DNA of 64,000 nucleotides from Fulvivirga imtechensis AK7 (GCF_000331535.1 NZ_AMZN01000014.1:1-64000), one strand, 5' to 3'. Shown: positions 46,184 to 54,664, numbered from the stretch's first letter. Notes: generated by a model from the sequence alone, not told the origin. Numbers and translations: made by a program.

Positions 46184-46208
46184 GAGATAAGTTTTTTGAA
46201 TTTAAGTA

Positions 46209-46467
46209 ACGTGAGTTCGATATAGTAGAACCGATTAAAGGTGTGCATACTGAAAACAGAGCAAACAAGCCTCTATTAAGATCACTCTGAATGAAGAATC
46301 TTACTAAGTTCATGAGACTAGAGTATCTCATTTTGTAGTTCGTATTGACGCTCTTCTACTCAATACTTACGACTCCGTACTCATGACTTTTTTGTCAATT
46401 GCCGGCTAATAAAGCTTTTAGGGATGGGATGGGATGGCCGAGAGTTTTATCATGAACTTACATTAAG
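46209..46467. mobile_element. MITE-like element, copy C
   Basis: The left end is identical to copy A for over 30 bp (begins ACGTGAGTTCGATATAG, with AACCGATTAAA following). The interior keeps GAAGAATCTTACTAAGTTCA but has otherwise diverged. The right end is worn: ATGAACTTACATTAAG. It fills nearly all of the gap between the convergent PorP/SprF and exchanger genes. Confidence 0.6.
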
Positions 46468-46469
46468 TA

Positions 46470-47429
46470 CTATCCCCGTTCAATCAGAAAGGTAATATAC
46501 CACCCATAGGCAATAAGAAAAAAGAATCCTTCCCACCGGCTAATGATGGGCCGTCTACCTATTACCACTGCCAGAATAAGGGCTGTACTGGCCGCAATGA
46601 TCATAAATATGTCCGAATTACTAATAACATCATAAGGTATGGGTTTGATAGAAGCACTAAGGCCCAAAATCCATAAGAGATTAAATATATTAGAGCCCAC
46701 CACGTTGCCCACGGCTATATCCGTATCCCTTTTAAAGGCTGCCACCACGGACGTAACCAACTCCGGCAAAGAGGTGCCTATGGCAATAATAGTTAATCCA
46801 ATAAAAGATTCACTCATACCAAATAGCCTTGCCAGGTCCACAGCGCCATCCACCACCCATAAACCACCAAAATAAAGGCCTACACAACCGAGAATGATGT
46901 AAATGAAGGACTTAACAACCGGCATTTCCTCAAACTGTTCACCAGAAAGCTCGCTCTTTCTCTGTTTTGAAACGATGTACACGTACCCCATAAAAAGAGC
47001 AAAAAAGAAGAGTAGGATCACCCCATCATACTGACTGATCCTGTAATCATTGGTCTTTCCAAAAAGAGAGGCATTTGCCAAAAAGCCTACCAATAACGCG
47101 GCTGTCAGGGAAAAAGGCACCTCTATAAAATAGGTGTTTTTAGTGATGGGTAGCGGGTTGATCAATGCAGAAATGCCTAATATCAGTAGTATATTGGCTA
47201 CATTACTGCCCAGCACATTGCCTACGCCAATATCAGGGGTATTATTGTAGCTGGCAATAAGGTTGACCAGCAATTCGGGAAGCGAGGTACCAAAGGAGAC
47301 TATTGTCAATCCTATCACCATACTGGAAATATTCATCTTCCTGCCAATGGAGGTCGCCCCCTCTACCAGCAGATCCGCTCCTTTGATTAAAAATATAAAG
47401 CCAACAATGAAAAGGATGTAAACCAACAT
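46470..47429 (-). CDS. Calcium/sodium antiporter (CaCA family, YrbG-like)
   Basis: A 319-aa membrane exchanger with about ten hydrophobic segments. The two inverted alpha repeats are clear: SFGTSLPELLVNLIA...GNVLGSNVANILLILG (about 45-85) and AIGTSLPELVTSVVAA...GNVVGSNIFNLLWILG (about 215-255). These hold the ion-binding Glu and Asn/Asp. A short acidic loop with charged residues joins the halves (KQRKSELSGEQFEEM). Start at ATG 47429. It probably expels Ca2+ in exchange for Na+ or H+ at the inner membrane. MITE copy C lies just past its stop. It has no adjacent partner gene. Confidence 0.9.
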   Translation of the reverse strand: MLVYILFIVGFIFLIKGADLLVEGATSIGRKMNISSMVIGLTIVSFGTSLPELLVNLIASYNNTPDIGVGNVLGSNVANILLILGISALINPLPITKNTYFIEVPFSLTAALLVGFLANASLFGKTNDYRISQYDGVILLFFFALFMGYVYIVSKQRKSELSGEQFEEMPVVKSFIYIILGCVGLYFGGLWVVDGAVDLARLFGMSESFIGLTIIAIGTSLPELVTSVVAAFKRDTDIAVGNVVGSNIFNLLWILGLSASIKPIPYDVISNSDIFMIIAASTALILAVVIGRRPIISRWEGFFFLIAYGWYITFLIERG

Positions 47430-47623
47430 AGGATATGTCTAAAAACGAGCTTCTAAAAATAGCACATTTTTTATGTCTTGGGTAAATATCACAGTCTTTT
47501 TTCCTGAAATGGTAAGGGAGAGGGTTGAGTGGAGAGCAAAATTGTTTAGACTAAGCCAATCTTTCTGAGTCTAAATTTAATCGCGGAAAGTTACAGTAGG
47601 CAGAAGCAGTGGGTAAAATGTAG

Positions 47624-47659
47624 AAAGGGCCAGTTCAGTAACTATTGAACTGGCCCTTT
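47624..47659 (-). terminator. Intrinsic terminator after creD
   Basis: AAAGGGCCAGTTCA (47624-47637) pairs with TGAACTGGCCCTTT (47646-47659), a perfect 14-bp stem starting 4 bp past the creD stop. The minus-strand tail after it is short in T, but the plus strand has TTTTTATTA. Confidence 0.75.
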
Positions 47660-47662
47660 TTA

Positions 47663-49012
47663 TTATATAGAGGTTTCCGAAGAAGACCTATAACTCAACT
47701 GATACCAATTAATATTCCTTGATAAGTACATTAGTGACGCCAGAGTCAGGAATAATCCAAGGCTGCCTACCAACAGAGCAAAATCCTGCAACTGCAATAT
47801 CACAAATATGAAGAAGTAGATCACGGTAAGCAGAGAAGCCACCAGAACAGTCAGTTTGGTAGTCTTGAATACCCCCGCGACATAAATGGTAATTAACCCT
47901 ACTACCAGTATTGAAGAGATCAGGTACGCAATGTTAAAGCCAAAATGCTCCGAAATTGATAGTAGAAGAGTGTAAAAAAGCACGATAGTGAGTCCGATCA
48001 TAATATATTGAAAGGGGTGAAACTTCTTTTTATTTAATATTTCAATAAGAAAAAAGATGATGAACGACAGCGCAACGACCAGGAGGGCGTATTTAGCAGA
48101 TCGCATGTTCTTTTGATACTCATCCACGGGCAAAATAAGATCTACCCCAAAAGCGGAGCCGGCAATACCCTGAGCATTTCCCTGCCACTGCTGAGGATAA
48201 TTTCTGTTCACGTCCAATACCTCCCACTCGGCTGTGAAGCCATTATCGGTAATTTGACGATCGTCTGGTAAAAATTTGCCGCTGAAGCTGGGATTGCCCC
48301 ATGAGGAGGAAAGCTTCACCAGTGTTTCTTTGCCTACAGGTATAAAACTTAGCTGCTTACTACCATTAAGGTCTATATCAAATTTGAATTTGTAGCTCTT
48401 CGAAGAGGAGATATTGGTGCGACTGGACAACCCGGAAGACAGCACATCATGATCAGGTATACCGGCTTCTATGGGGATTTTCTCATCATTCCAACGCAGC
48501 GTCATATTTTTCTGTATCCCTGACATATCCGGTATACCGATGGAAATATAAGCCTCTTCCCAAAGCACATCTTCATCTGCTATATTCCAGATAGAGAAAT
48601 TCGGTCTGTCAAAGCTTCCTGAAGCATTAAGTTTCGTATTGTAAAGCACTACTTCATAAATTCCCCGCTTTCTCTGCTCAGGATTGATAGCTCCCGTTAT
48701 GTTCAACAGTCTGGGAAGAAAATGAGCCCTGTGGACAGAATATTTCAATTCCTCATTCTTGGTTTTGTAATACACCTTGTAAGGAACGGTGAGCACCGGT
48801 CCTGAAATCGTCTGTTGGCCTCCCCATTTGCTGCTGACCTCTTCTATGGCGGCTTCACGGTTAAGCTGGCGCTCAAATATCAGGGATTCAATACTGGATG
48901 CCGGAATAAGCAGCATCAACGCTATAATACCAATAGATATAAGCTTGACCATGATGGAATTCCTGATACCATCACCGATCTTCGAAAGGACATTTTTGTC
49001 TGTATTTTCCAT
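47663..49012 (-). CDS. creD: CreD-family inner-membrane protein
   Basis: A 449-aa membrane protein. A first transmembrane segment lies at about 22-45 (VKLISIGIIALMLLIPASSIESLI). The large periplasmic domain, about 46-310, is beta-rich and carries the family-type VSSKWGGQQTISGPVLTVPY and 'WGNPSFSGKFLPDDRQITDNGFTAEWEV' motifs. Four to five helices follow at the C-terminus (about 315-430). CreD is linked to envelope stress and beta-lactam response in gamma-proteobacteria, where it is under CreBC. Here it follows a small winged-helix regulator and a membrane protein gene in one operon, a different control. The C-terminal tail is short and polar. Confidence 0.88.
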   Translation of the reverse strand: MENTDKNVLSKIGDGIRNSIMVKLISIGIIALMLLIPASSIESLIFERQLNREAAIEEVSSKWGGQQTISGPVLTVPYKVYYKTKNEELKYSVHRAHFLPRLLNITGAINPEQRKRGIYEVVLYNTKLNASGSFDRPNFSIWNIADEDVLWEEAYISIGIPDMSGIQKNMTLRWNDEKIPIEAGIPDHDVLSSGLSSRTNISSSKSYKFKFDIDLNGSKQLSFIPVGKETLVKLSSSWGNPSFSGKFLPDDRQITDNGFTAEWEVLDVNRNYPQQWQGNAQGIAGSAFGVDLILPVDEYQKNMRSAKYALLVVALSFIIFFLIEILNKKKFHPFQYIMIGLTIVLFYTLLLSISEHFGFNIAYLISSILVVGLITIYVAGVFKTTKLTVLVASLLTVIYFFIFVILQLQDFALLVGSLGLFLTLASLMYLSRNINWYQLSYRSSSETSI

Positions 49013-49064
49013 TGTGATTAATTTAAAAGTACTTTGTATTTCAAAGTTAGTTATTAAAATTTTT

Positions 49065-49367
49065 TTATTTAAGTTGTTCTTTGATCAATTCCTCCAGAGC
49101 CGCCAGATGTTTTTCAAATGCTCGTTTACCAATCTCGGTAGCGCGGTACCTCGTGTTTGGCTTTCGGCCGACAAAAGTTTTGTTCATCTCGATAAACTTT
49201 TCCTTTTCCAGAGCTTTCAGGTGACTGGCAAGGTTACCGTCTGTCACCTCCAGCAGATCCTTAAATGCATTAAACTCAACATAATCATTGGCCATCAGTG
49301 CTGACATGATGCCAAGCCTGATACGGTTTTCAAAAGCTTTATGAAATTGATTGAGATACTGCTTCAC
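49065..49367 (-). CDS. Small winged-helix transcriptional regulator
   Basis: A 100-aa DNA-binding protein of the ArsR/MarR-like winged-helix group that precedes creD in many Bacteroidota (established association as I recall it). The helix-turn-helix spans about 33-60 (FKDLLEVTDGNLASHLKALEKEKFIEM), followed by the wing 'KTFVGRKPNTRYRATEIGK'. There are no cysteine metal sites. The start is GTG, and its first base pairs overlap the upstream gene's stop by 4 bp (GTGA), so the two are coupled. It is probably an autorepressor of the operon that includes creD, 52 bp downstream. The signal is unknown. Confidence 0.8.
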   Translation of the reverse strand: MKQYLNQFHKAFENRIRLGIMSALMANDYVEFNAFKDLLEVTDGNLASHLKALEKEKFIEMNKTFVGRKPNTRYRATEIGKRAFEKHLAALEELIKEQLK

Positions 49368-49987
49368 TTTTCGTACTTAAAATACATAATCGAACCATAC
49401 ACAATATGCATTACTCCAAAACCTATAGCCCAAAACACCAGGCCATAGCCTATGAAGTAGCTGCTCGCTAACCCCAGTGCTATTTCACAGAATCCTAAAT
49501 ATCTAATATCAGTATAGGTGTATTTACTGGCGTTTATCAGGGCCAGTCCATAAAATATAAGAGTGACCGGAGCAATTAGTCCAATTACGCCTTTGCTGAA
49601 GAGAATCAGTATAAAAATTCCACCTGTTACGAGTGGGATAAACAGATTGACCACCATACGCCTGGCAGTAGCGTCCCATATTTTATGGTTATTCTTCTTG
49701 GCTTTAAGATATGAAAACCAAATGGCCGTTCCGATGGCGAGTATAAGAATGACACAAGCCAGTATGATCAACTTAAACACATTGGAAGAAAGCATACTCT
49801 CTGAGATGCTCTTATAGATCAACTCATCAGAAAAATAAAAGATCTTGTACGCAATATATGCTCCAATCAGGGCATAAACGCCTGCCAAAATACCCGAAAC
49901 CCCGCTCAGTGACATAAATCGAGACGATCGCTCCATGATATTTCTGATCTGGGAGATATCTTCAATATAATTTGATCCTTTATTCAT
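49364..49987 (-). CDS. Six-helix membrane protein in creD operon
   Basis: A 207-aa integral membrane protein with six hydrophobic segments (about 25-50, 65-90, 108-128, 130-150, 165-185, 185-203). No named family is recognised. The first 24 residues are hydrophilic and end in 'DISQIRNIMERSSRFMSLSG', a pattern seen in Bacteroidota proteins located in front of winged-helix/creD genes. It starts the three-gene operon and overlaps the regulator by 4 bp. It may be the membrane sensor that reports to the regulator; that is inference from position. Confidence 0.65.
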   Translation of the reverse strand: MNKGSNYIEDISQIRNIMERSSRFMSLSGVSGILAGVYALIGAYIAYKIFYFSDELIYKSISESMLSSNVFKLIILACVILILAIGTAIWFSYLKAKKNNHKIWDATARRMVVNLFIPLVTGGIFILILFSKGVIGLIAPVTLIFYGLALINASKYTYTDIRYLGFCEIALGLASSYFIGYGLVFWAIGFGVMHIVYGSIMYFKYEK

Positions 49988-50163
49988 CTGCTTAGATGGT
50001 TAAAATTATGTAATTTTCACGTTCGGTCGTTATATGATCTGCCAATCGTAGCCTAAACACGAAGGTATAAAAAGCACTTTGAATTACAAAGTAGAACGAA
50101 ATTTATCTTTCATCGGTTACGTAAAATCAATCTTTTATTATAATTGGGGTTCAATTTTAATAT

Positions 50164-51498
50164 ATGGAAATTTTTAATTCATACACTGCGGTGATCACTA
50201 TTTCGGTAATTGTGATCATGTCTTACTTTTTTAATATCATCTCTGAAAAGACAAACATTCCCAGTGTATTGCTGCTCATTTTATCAGGGGTGCTTATCAA
50301 ATTGGGGCTAACCTACTTTGGTATCGCTACAGGGGACTCACTTTTCAACATACTGGAAATACTGGGCATTATTGGTTTGATCATGATCGTGTTAGAGGCC
50401 TCGCTGGACCTCGAGCTAACACGGGAAAAATGGCCGTTGATCTGGCAATCTTTTACGGTAGCATTACTGTCTCTGCTGGTCTGCTCATTTGCCATTGGCT
50501 GGCTGATCAACTACCTGCTTATCGACAGCTTCTTTATTTCATTAATATATGCGCTACCATTGTCTGTTATGAGCAGTGCCATAGTTATTCCATCGGTAGG
50601 AGAGCTCCTTAATGAAAAAAAGGAGTTTATGGTGTATGAAAGTACCTTTTCCGACATCCTCGGCATTATGTATTTCTACTTTCTTATCGGAAATGCCGAT
50701 AGCGATAGTGTCCGAACCGTAGTTTGGGATGTTTTCTCCAACATTTTTATCACCATTGTGCTGTCTGTAGCTATCAGCTATGCCCTGGTGTTTATTTTTC
50801 AGAAAGTCAGAACCCAGGTTAAGCTATTTCTATTAATTGCAGTACTGCTGCTACTTTACTCTATTGGTAAGTTGTTCCATTTGTCTTCGCTTCTGATCAT
50901 ACTTATTTTTGGGCTTGTGCTTCATAATCACAAAATATTTTTCCAGGGTAAGCTTAAAAAGCTTATTCACATCCCCTCGGTCAAAGGTATATTGAATAAT
51001 TTCCACCTCATCACTATAGAATCTGCATTTGTAGTGAGAACCTTTTTCTTTGTCATATTCGGCATCACTATTAGTCTGGGGACCTTGCTGAACTGGGAGG
51101 TATTGTTTATTAGTCTGACTATTGTAGTAATTCTCTTCGCAATACGTGCCATTTTTTTACGACTGCTCAGAGGCAAATCGATAGCTCCTGAGGTATTGAT
51201 AGCCCCAAGGGGATTAATAACCATATTATTATTCTTCGCCATACCTGATGAATTGCAAGTCAATACGTTCAGTGCAGGTATTTTGCTTTACACGATATTA
51301 ATTTCAAGTGTTATCATGGCCATGGCGCTGATAGCCAGCGGTAAACATATAGAGCCGGTAGATGCCATCCAGATGGCGTACTGGAAGGAGGTAGACAAAG
51401 AGATAGAATCCATTCCTGAATCAGAAAAGAATAAGTCAGTTGAAGAAAAGGTAAAAGAAAAACAAGATCAGGAGACCAGTGAACAACAAGTAGGTTAA
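50164..51498 (+). CDS. Monovalent cation:proton antiporter (CPA family)
   Basis: A 444-aa antiporter with about twelve hydrophobic segments. The N-terminal half opens 'IISEKTNIPSVLLLILSGVLIKLGL', typical of CPA Na+/H+ exchangers. The acidic site region resembles 'VLEASLDLELTREKW' and 'MVYESTFSDILGIMYFY', which supplies Glu and Asp. 'SAIVIPSVGELLNEKKEF' is the unwound crossover helix. The last 45 residues are a charged cytoplasmic tail rich in Glu/Lys. Predicted to exchange Na+ or K+ for H+. It converges with a small TPR-like gene. Family placement (CPA1 or CPA2) is uncertain. Confidence 0.85.
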   Translation: MEIFNSYTAVITISVIVIMSYFFNIISEKTNIPSVLLLILSGVLIKLGLTYFGIATGDSLFNILEILGIIGLIMIVLEASLDLELTREKWPLIWQSFTVALLSLLVCSFAIGWLINYLLIDSFFISLIYALPLSVMSSAIVIPSVGELLNEKKEFMVYESTFSDILGIMYFYFLIGNADSDSVRTVVWDVFSNIFITIVLSVAISYALVFIFQKVRTQVKLFLLIAVLLLLYSIGKLFHLSSLLIILIFGLVLHNHKIFFQGKLKKLIHIPSVKGILNNFHLITIESAFVVRTFFFVIFGITISLGTLLNWEVLFISLTIVVILFAIRAIFLRLLRGKSIAPEVLIAPRGLITILLFFAIPDELQVNTFSAGILLYTILISSVIMAMALIASGKHIEPVDAIQMAYWKEVDKEIESIPESEKNKSVEEKVKEKQDQETSEQQVG

Positions 51499-51578
51499 AA
51501 TTATTGCGGTGCTTTTGGTTCTGCTACTGCTCATCCGGCTACCAGGCTGGACTGGTAAGATATCTTTGAAATGAAGGT

Positions 51579-51635
51579 GTCTCAAAAGACCAGTCACTAG
51601 AATGACTTTCGGTTTTGAGTTTGGTCTTTTGAGAC
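51579..51635. terminator. Long palindrome between convergent genes (likely bidirectional terminator)
   Basis: GTCTCAAAAGACCA (51579-51592) pairs perfectly with TGGTCTTTTGAGAC (51622-51635), 14 bp. An inner stem AGTCA/TGACT is also present. It is placed between the antiporter and the convergent TPR-like gene. The GTCTCAAAAG arm resembles intergenic palindromes found in other Bacteroidota, so it may be a repeat used as a terminator. Confidence 0.6.
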
Positions 51636-51648
51636 AGCCCCGCAAGCA

Positions 51649-52056
51649 TTATGCTTTCAAAAGCTTTTTAGCTTTATCAATTTTTATCTGCAAATCATCT
51701 GTATTGGCATAAAAATCTTTTTCTTTAAGTGTAAGCATACTCTTTACGTAGTTGGCAATGGCTTTGTCATACAACTTATTCACCATATAATAATCGCCTG
51801 CCACTTCCAGTCCTAATGCGCTTTCCTTAATTGAAAGTGAGGTATCAAGCCATCCCTTTGCTTCGGTAAGATTCACATTTTTTTTTATGCACATATGTGC
51901 CGCTTTTGCCCGTGCTTCCCAATCATCCGGAGCTGCATTAGTTACTGTAGCTCTAGCCTTCTCGATTGTCTTTTCTCCCGTATCTGCAAACAGCAGAGGT
52001 GCCGATAGCGCCATTCCAAGGACAACCAGCGCAGAAATTTTCATTAAAGTCTTCAT
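51649..52056 (-). CDS. Exported small protein with TPR-like helices
   Basis: A 135-aa secreted or periplasmic protein. Signal peptide about 1-24 (VVLGMALSAPLLFAD). The mature part is helical, with two helix pairs resembling TPR/SEL1 (WEARAKAAHMCIKKNVNLTEAKGWLDTSLSI; GLEVAGDYYMVNKLYDKAIANYVKSML) and a positive C-terminus. No family name is assigned. It is transcribed away from YpdA's gene and has its own unit. Possibly a scaffold; function unknown. Confidence 0.7.
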   Translation of the reverse strand: MKTLMKISALVVLGMALSAPLLFADTGEKTIEKARATVTNAAPDDWEARAKAAHMCIKKNVNLTEAKGWLDTSLSIKESALGLEVAGDYYMVNKLYDKAIANYVKSMLTLKEKDFYANTDDLQIKIDKAKKLLKA

Positions 52057-52217
52057 GAGTTTTTGATTTTAATTTGTTGTTATTCCAAAAGAGATACATC
52101 ATCTGTGCCAGGATAAAGTTCAGGCTCCAAAGCGCCAAAAACGCATAAAAACAAATCAAAAACCAATTTGGGGGAATAGAAAAGATACACCTGGTGTGCG
52201 CCAGCGACCACTCTCCT

Positions 52218-53177
52218 TTAGCGCTTTGTTATCAAAGCATCCATAATAATCTCCGCATGTACCCTGGAGTTTTCTATAAACCACTTATTAGTTTTCAATC
52301 CTCCACAAACGACTCCCGCTAAAAACAGGTTGGGTACATTAGTCTCGTTCGTGTTTTCATTATATACCGGAGTGCGCATCTCATCTTCGTTAAATTGAAT
52401 GCCCAGGTTTTCCATAAATTCAAAGTTCGGTTTATAACCGGTCATGGCCAGAACAAAGTCATTTTCCAAGGTTTTGGGCCCCTCAGGAGTGATAATTTTC
52501 ACCTCATGTTGTCTGATTTCGGTGATCTCAGCATTGAAATAGGCTTTTATTGAACCTTCTTTTATCCGGTTTTCAATGTCAGGCTTCACCCAATATTTTA
52601 CAGAATCTAACAGTGCCGGTTCGCGCACTACCATAGTTACATCTGCTCCTTTTCGGTACGTTTCCAGCGCTACATCCACCGCGGAATTGGCAGCACCTAC
52701 TACAATAATTTTTTGCCTGAAGTAGGGGTGGGGCTCATCGTAATAATGTTTTACCTTCGAAAGGCCCTCTCCGGGTACCCCCATTAAAAAAGGAAGGTCG
52801 TAAAACCCTATGGCTAACACAATGGCCTTAGTCCGGTATTCATTCCTTGATGTGCGTACTAAAAAATCTTCCCCATCTTTCTTAGCATCCTCCACAGGTT
52901 CATATAGCCTGACATTTAATTCCCAATGTATGGCCACTCTCCGGTAATACTCTAATGCTTCAAACCTATTGGGCTTGTTGCCATGCGATATAAAAGGCAC
53001 ATCTCCAATCTCCAGCCGCTCAGATGTAGAAAAGAAAGTCATGTTTAGTGGATAGTTGTAGATGGAGTTTACCAGACAACCTTTGTCCACAATGAGGTAG
53101 CTCAGATTTCGCTTTTTAGCTTCTATGCCACAAGCTAATCCTATAGGGCCTGCGCCGATAATCAAAACATCATACAT
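52218..53177 (-). CDS. ypdA: YpdA-family FAD/NAD(P) disulfide reductase
   Basis: A 319-aa flavoprotein of the thioredoxin-reductase fold. FAD site IIGAGPIGLACGIEAKKR (5-24), NADPH site IIVVGAANSAVDVALET (about 155-170), and late FAD motif NLFLAGVVCGG. The CxxC redox pair of thioredoxin reductase is absent. Cys residues occur in DKGCLVNS and VVCGGL, as in YpdA. In Firmicutes YpdA reduces bacillithiol disulfide. Its presence suggests a bacillithiol-like thiol in this organism (inference). The start at ATG 53177 faces a divergent GNAT gene across a 145-bp gap with two inverted repeats. Confidence 0.85.
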   Translation of the reverse strand: MYDVLIIGAGPIGLACGIEAKKRNLSYLIVDKGCLVNSIYNYPLNMTFFSTSERLEIGDVPFISHGNKPNRFEALEYYRRVAIHWELNVRLYEPVEDAKKDGEDFLVRTSRNEYRTKAIVLAIGFYDLPFLMGVPGEGLSKVKHYYDEPHPYFRQKIIVVGAANSAVDVALETYRKGADVTMVVREPALLDSVKYWVKPDIENRIKEGSIKAYFNAEITEIRQHEVKIITPEGPKTLENDFVLAMTGYKPNFEFMENLGIQFNEDEMRTPVYNENTNETNVPNLFLAGVVCGGLKTNKWFIENSRVHAEIIMDALITKR

Positions 53178-53182
53178 ATCTG

Positions 53183-53304
53183 TAACCTTTTATATTTTCC
53201 CAAGTATTCTATACAACAATAATAGGTCAAAAGGTTATAAAACTCATGGTAAATAGGAACTGCTGAGTTGAAAGCGTCTCTTCGGGGTCGCTTTTTTATT
53301 TTTT
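53183..53304 (+). promoter_or_regulatory. Candidate leader/attenuator before the GNAT gene
   Basis: An inverted repeat TAACCTTTT (53183-53191) / AAAAGGTTA (53229-53237) is followed by a terminator-like hairpin: AAGCGTCTC, loop TTCG, GGGTCGCTT (one mismatch), then TTTTTTATTTTTT. The hairpin ends about 20 bp before the ATG at 53323. On the plus strand nothing else would need termination here, so a short RNA or transcription attenuator is possible. Confidence 0.45.
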
Positions 53305-53322
53305 AGGTGCTATCTTTATTAA

Positions 53323-53778
53323 ATGATCACAGTAAGAGCTGCTAAATATAAAGAACTGGACACCATAGTCAATTTTCAGGTGAAAATGGCACGAGAAACA
53401 GAAGGTCTGGAATTGGATCAAAAGCAGCTAAAAAAAGGTGTAGAAGCAGTTTTTGAAGATTTCAATAAAGGCGCCTACTATGTTGCCGAGGACAGTGACC
53501 GAATAGTGGCATGCCTCCTGACCACCCCCGAATGGAGTGAATGGAGGAATGGCACCGTGCTATGGATCCAATCGGTATATGTGATCGAAGATTACCGGGG
53601 GCAGGGTGTTTTCAGAACAATGTATGAGCATATTAAGGCAATGGTAGAGCACGATGATGATATGAAAGGGATCAGGCTTTATGTTGAAAAAAACAATCTT
53701 AGCGCGCAAAAGGTATATAAAGCCATTGGAATGAACGGTGATCACTATCAGTTTTTTGAATGGATGAAAACCTTTTGA
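53323..53778 (+). CDS. GNAT-family N-acetyltransferase
   Basis: A 151-aa acetyl-CoA-dependent acetyltransferase. The core fold is present: strand 1 'ITVRAAKYKELDTIVNFQVKMARE', the central 'WIQSVYVIEDYRGQGVFRTMYEHI', with the acetyl-CoA pyrophosphate loop R-G-Q-G (about 94-97), and the last strand 'IRLYVEKNNLSAQKVYKAIGM'. It starts at ATG 53323 after a leader with a terminator-like hairpin. The next gene starts 2 bp after its stop, so the two are likely co-transcribed. The acceptor substrate is unknown. Confidence 0.85.
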   Translation: MITVRAAKYKELDTIVNFQVKMARETEGLELDQKQLKKGVEAVFEDFNKGAYYVAEDSDRIVACLLTTPEWSEWRNGTVLWIQSVYVIEDYRGQGVFRTMYEHIKAMVEHDDDMKGIRLYVEKNNLSAQKVYKAIGMNGDHYQFFEWMKTF

Positions 53779-53780
53779 CT

Positions 53781-54506
53781 ATGAAAAATATATGCACTTG
53801 TTTACTTGTCTTTCTATGCTTTGATGCCTATAGCCAGGATTTTGAAAGGGATGTAATTGAGACCACCAAAGGACCTTTAACCATCACTTTCATAGGCCAT
53901 GGCTCATTGATGATGGAATACCTGGGTGACATCATCCACATTGACCCTTCGTCAAGAGAAGCCGAGTATGCCGAACTACCTGACGCTGACCTTGTGCTGA
54001 TCACCCACCACCATGGCGACCATTGCGACCCGATAGCTTTTGAACCTATAGAAAAGAAAAACACTACAACATTTCTTACCGCCTTGGCAAAAGAGAAGCT
54101 GGGTAAAGGAACTATCGTAAATAATGGTGAAACAGCCACATACAAAGACATTAACATAGAGGCCATACCGGCTTATAACCTGGTACACAAGCGTGACAAT
54201 GGAGAATTCTTCCATCCAAAAGGCTGCTGCAATAGCTATGTGCTTACCATTGGCGGCAAACGTATTTTTATTGGTGGCGACACGGAAAATACTCCCGAAA
54301 TGAAAGCGCTAAAGAACATCGACATTGCCTTTTTGCCTATGAACCTGCCTTACACCATGACCCCGGAAATGGTAGCCGATGCAGCAAAAGCTTTCAGACC
54401 TAAAATTCTATATCCTTATCACTATGGGAAAACAGATACTTCCATTATTGTTGATCTGTTAAAAAATGAAAAGGATATAGAAATCAGGATCCGTAAGATG
54501 TCTTAA
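53781..54506 (+). CDS. Exported metallo-beta-lactamase-fold hydrolase (UlaG-like)
   Basis: A 241-aa protein beginning MKNICTCLLVFL; an upstream in-frame start at 53760 overlaps the GNAT gene. Signal peptide ends near FDAYSQ. The metal-binding motif is LITHHHGDHCD (His-x-His-x-Asp-His), and the further ligands are in FIGGDTEN (Asp) and LYPYHYGKT (His). The fold matches the UlaG-like group of the metallo-beta-lactamase superfamily. Located in the periplasm or outer membrane. Its coupling to the GNAT gene (2-bp gap) suggests related work. The true substrate is not known. Confidence 0.85.
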   Translation: MKNICTCLLVFLCFDAYSQDFERDVIETTKGPLTITFIGHGSLMMEYLGDIIHIDPSSREAEYAELPDADLVLITHHHGDHCDPIAFEPIEKKNTTTFLTALAKEKLGKGTIVNNGETATYKDINIEAIPAYNLVHKRDNGEFFHPKGCCNSYVLTIGGKRIFIGGDTENTPEMKALKNIDIAFLPMNLPYTMTPEMVADAAKAFRPKILYPYHYGKTDTSIIVDLLKNEKDIEIRIRKMS

Positions 54507-54510
54507 TCAA

Positions 54511-54660
54511 TGTCTGTAAGAAAACACAACTTATCGTCATTGCGAACGAAGTGCGGCAATCCCCTCTTCCTTGGCGTGCTTTAATAGGGGATCGCTTCGA
54601 TTCCTCCCCGTGGCAAGCCCGGGGACAGGCGCGATGACGGCGAGAGTTTTCTTAGCACTA
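54511..54660. repeat. Dispersed repeat, family 2 (copy 3) with inverted ends
   Basis: The left end reads TGTCTGTAAGAAAACACAAC then TTATCGTCATTGCG, and the right end, inverted, reads TAGTGCTAAGAAAACTCTCG then CCGTCATCGCG, so the termini form an imperfect inverted repeat of about 35 bp. Inside lie GCAATCCCC/GGGGATCGC and CCCCGTGGCAAGCCCGGGG motifs. It fills the gap after the metallo-hydrolase gene. Non-coding palindromic elements of this GTCATTGCGA type recur in other Bacteroidota (recollection). Confidence 0.6.
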
Positions 54661-54664
54661 ATTA

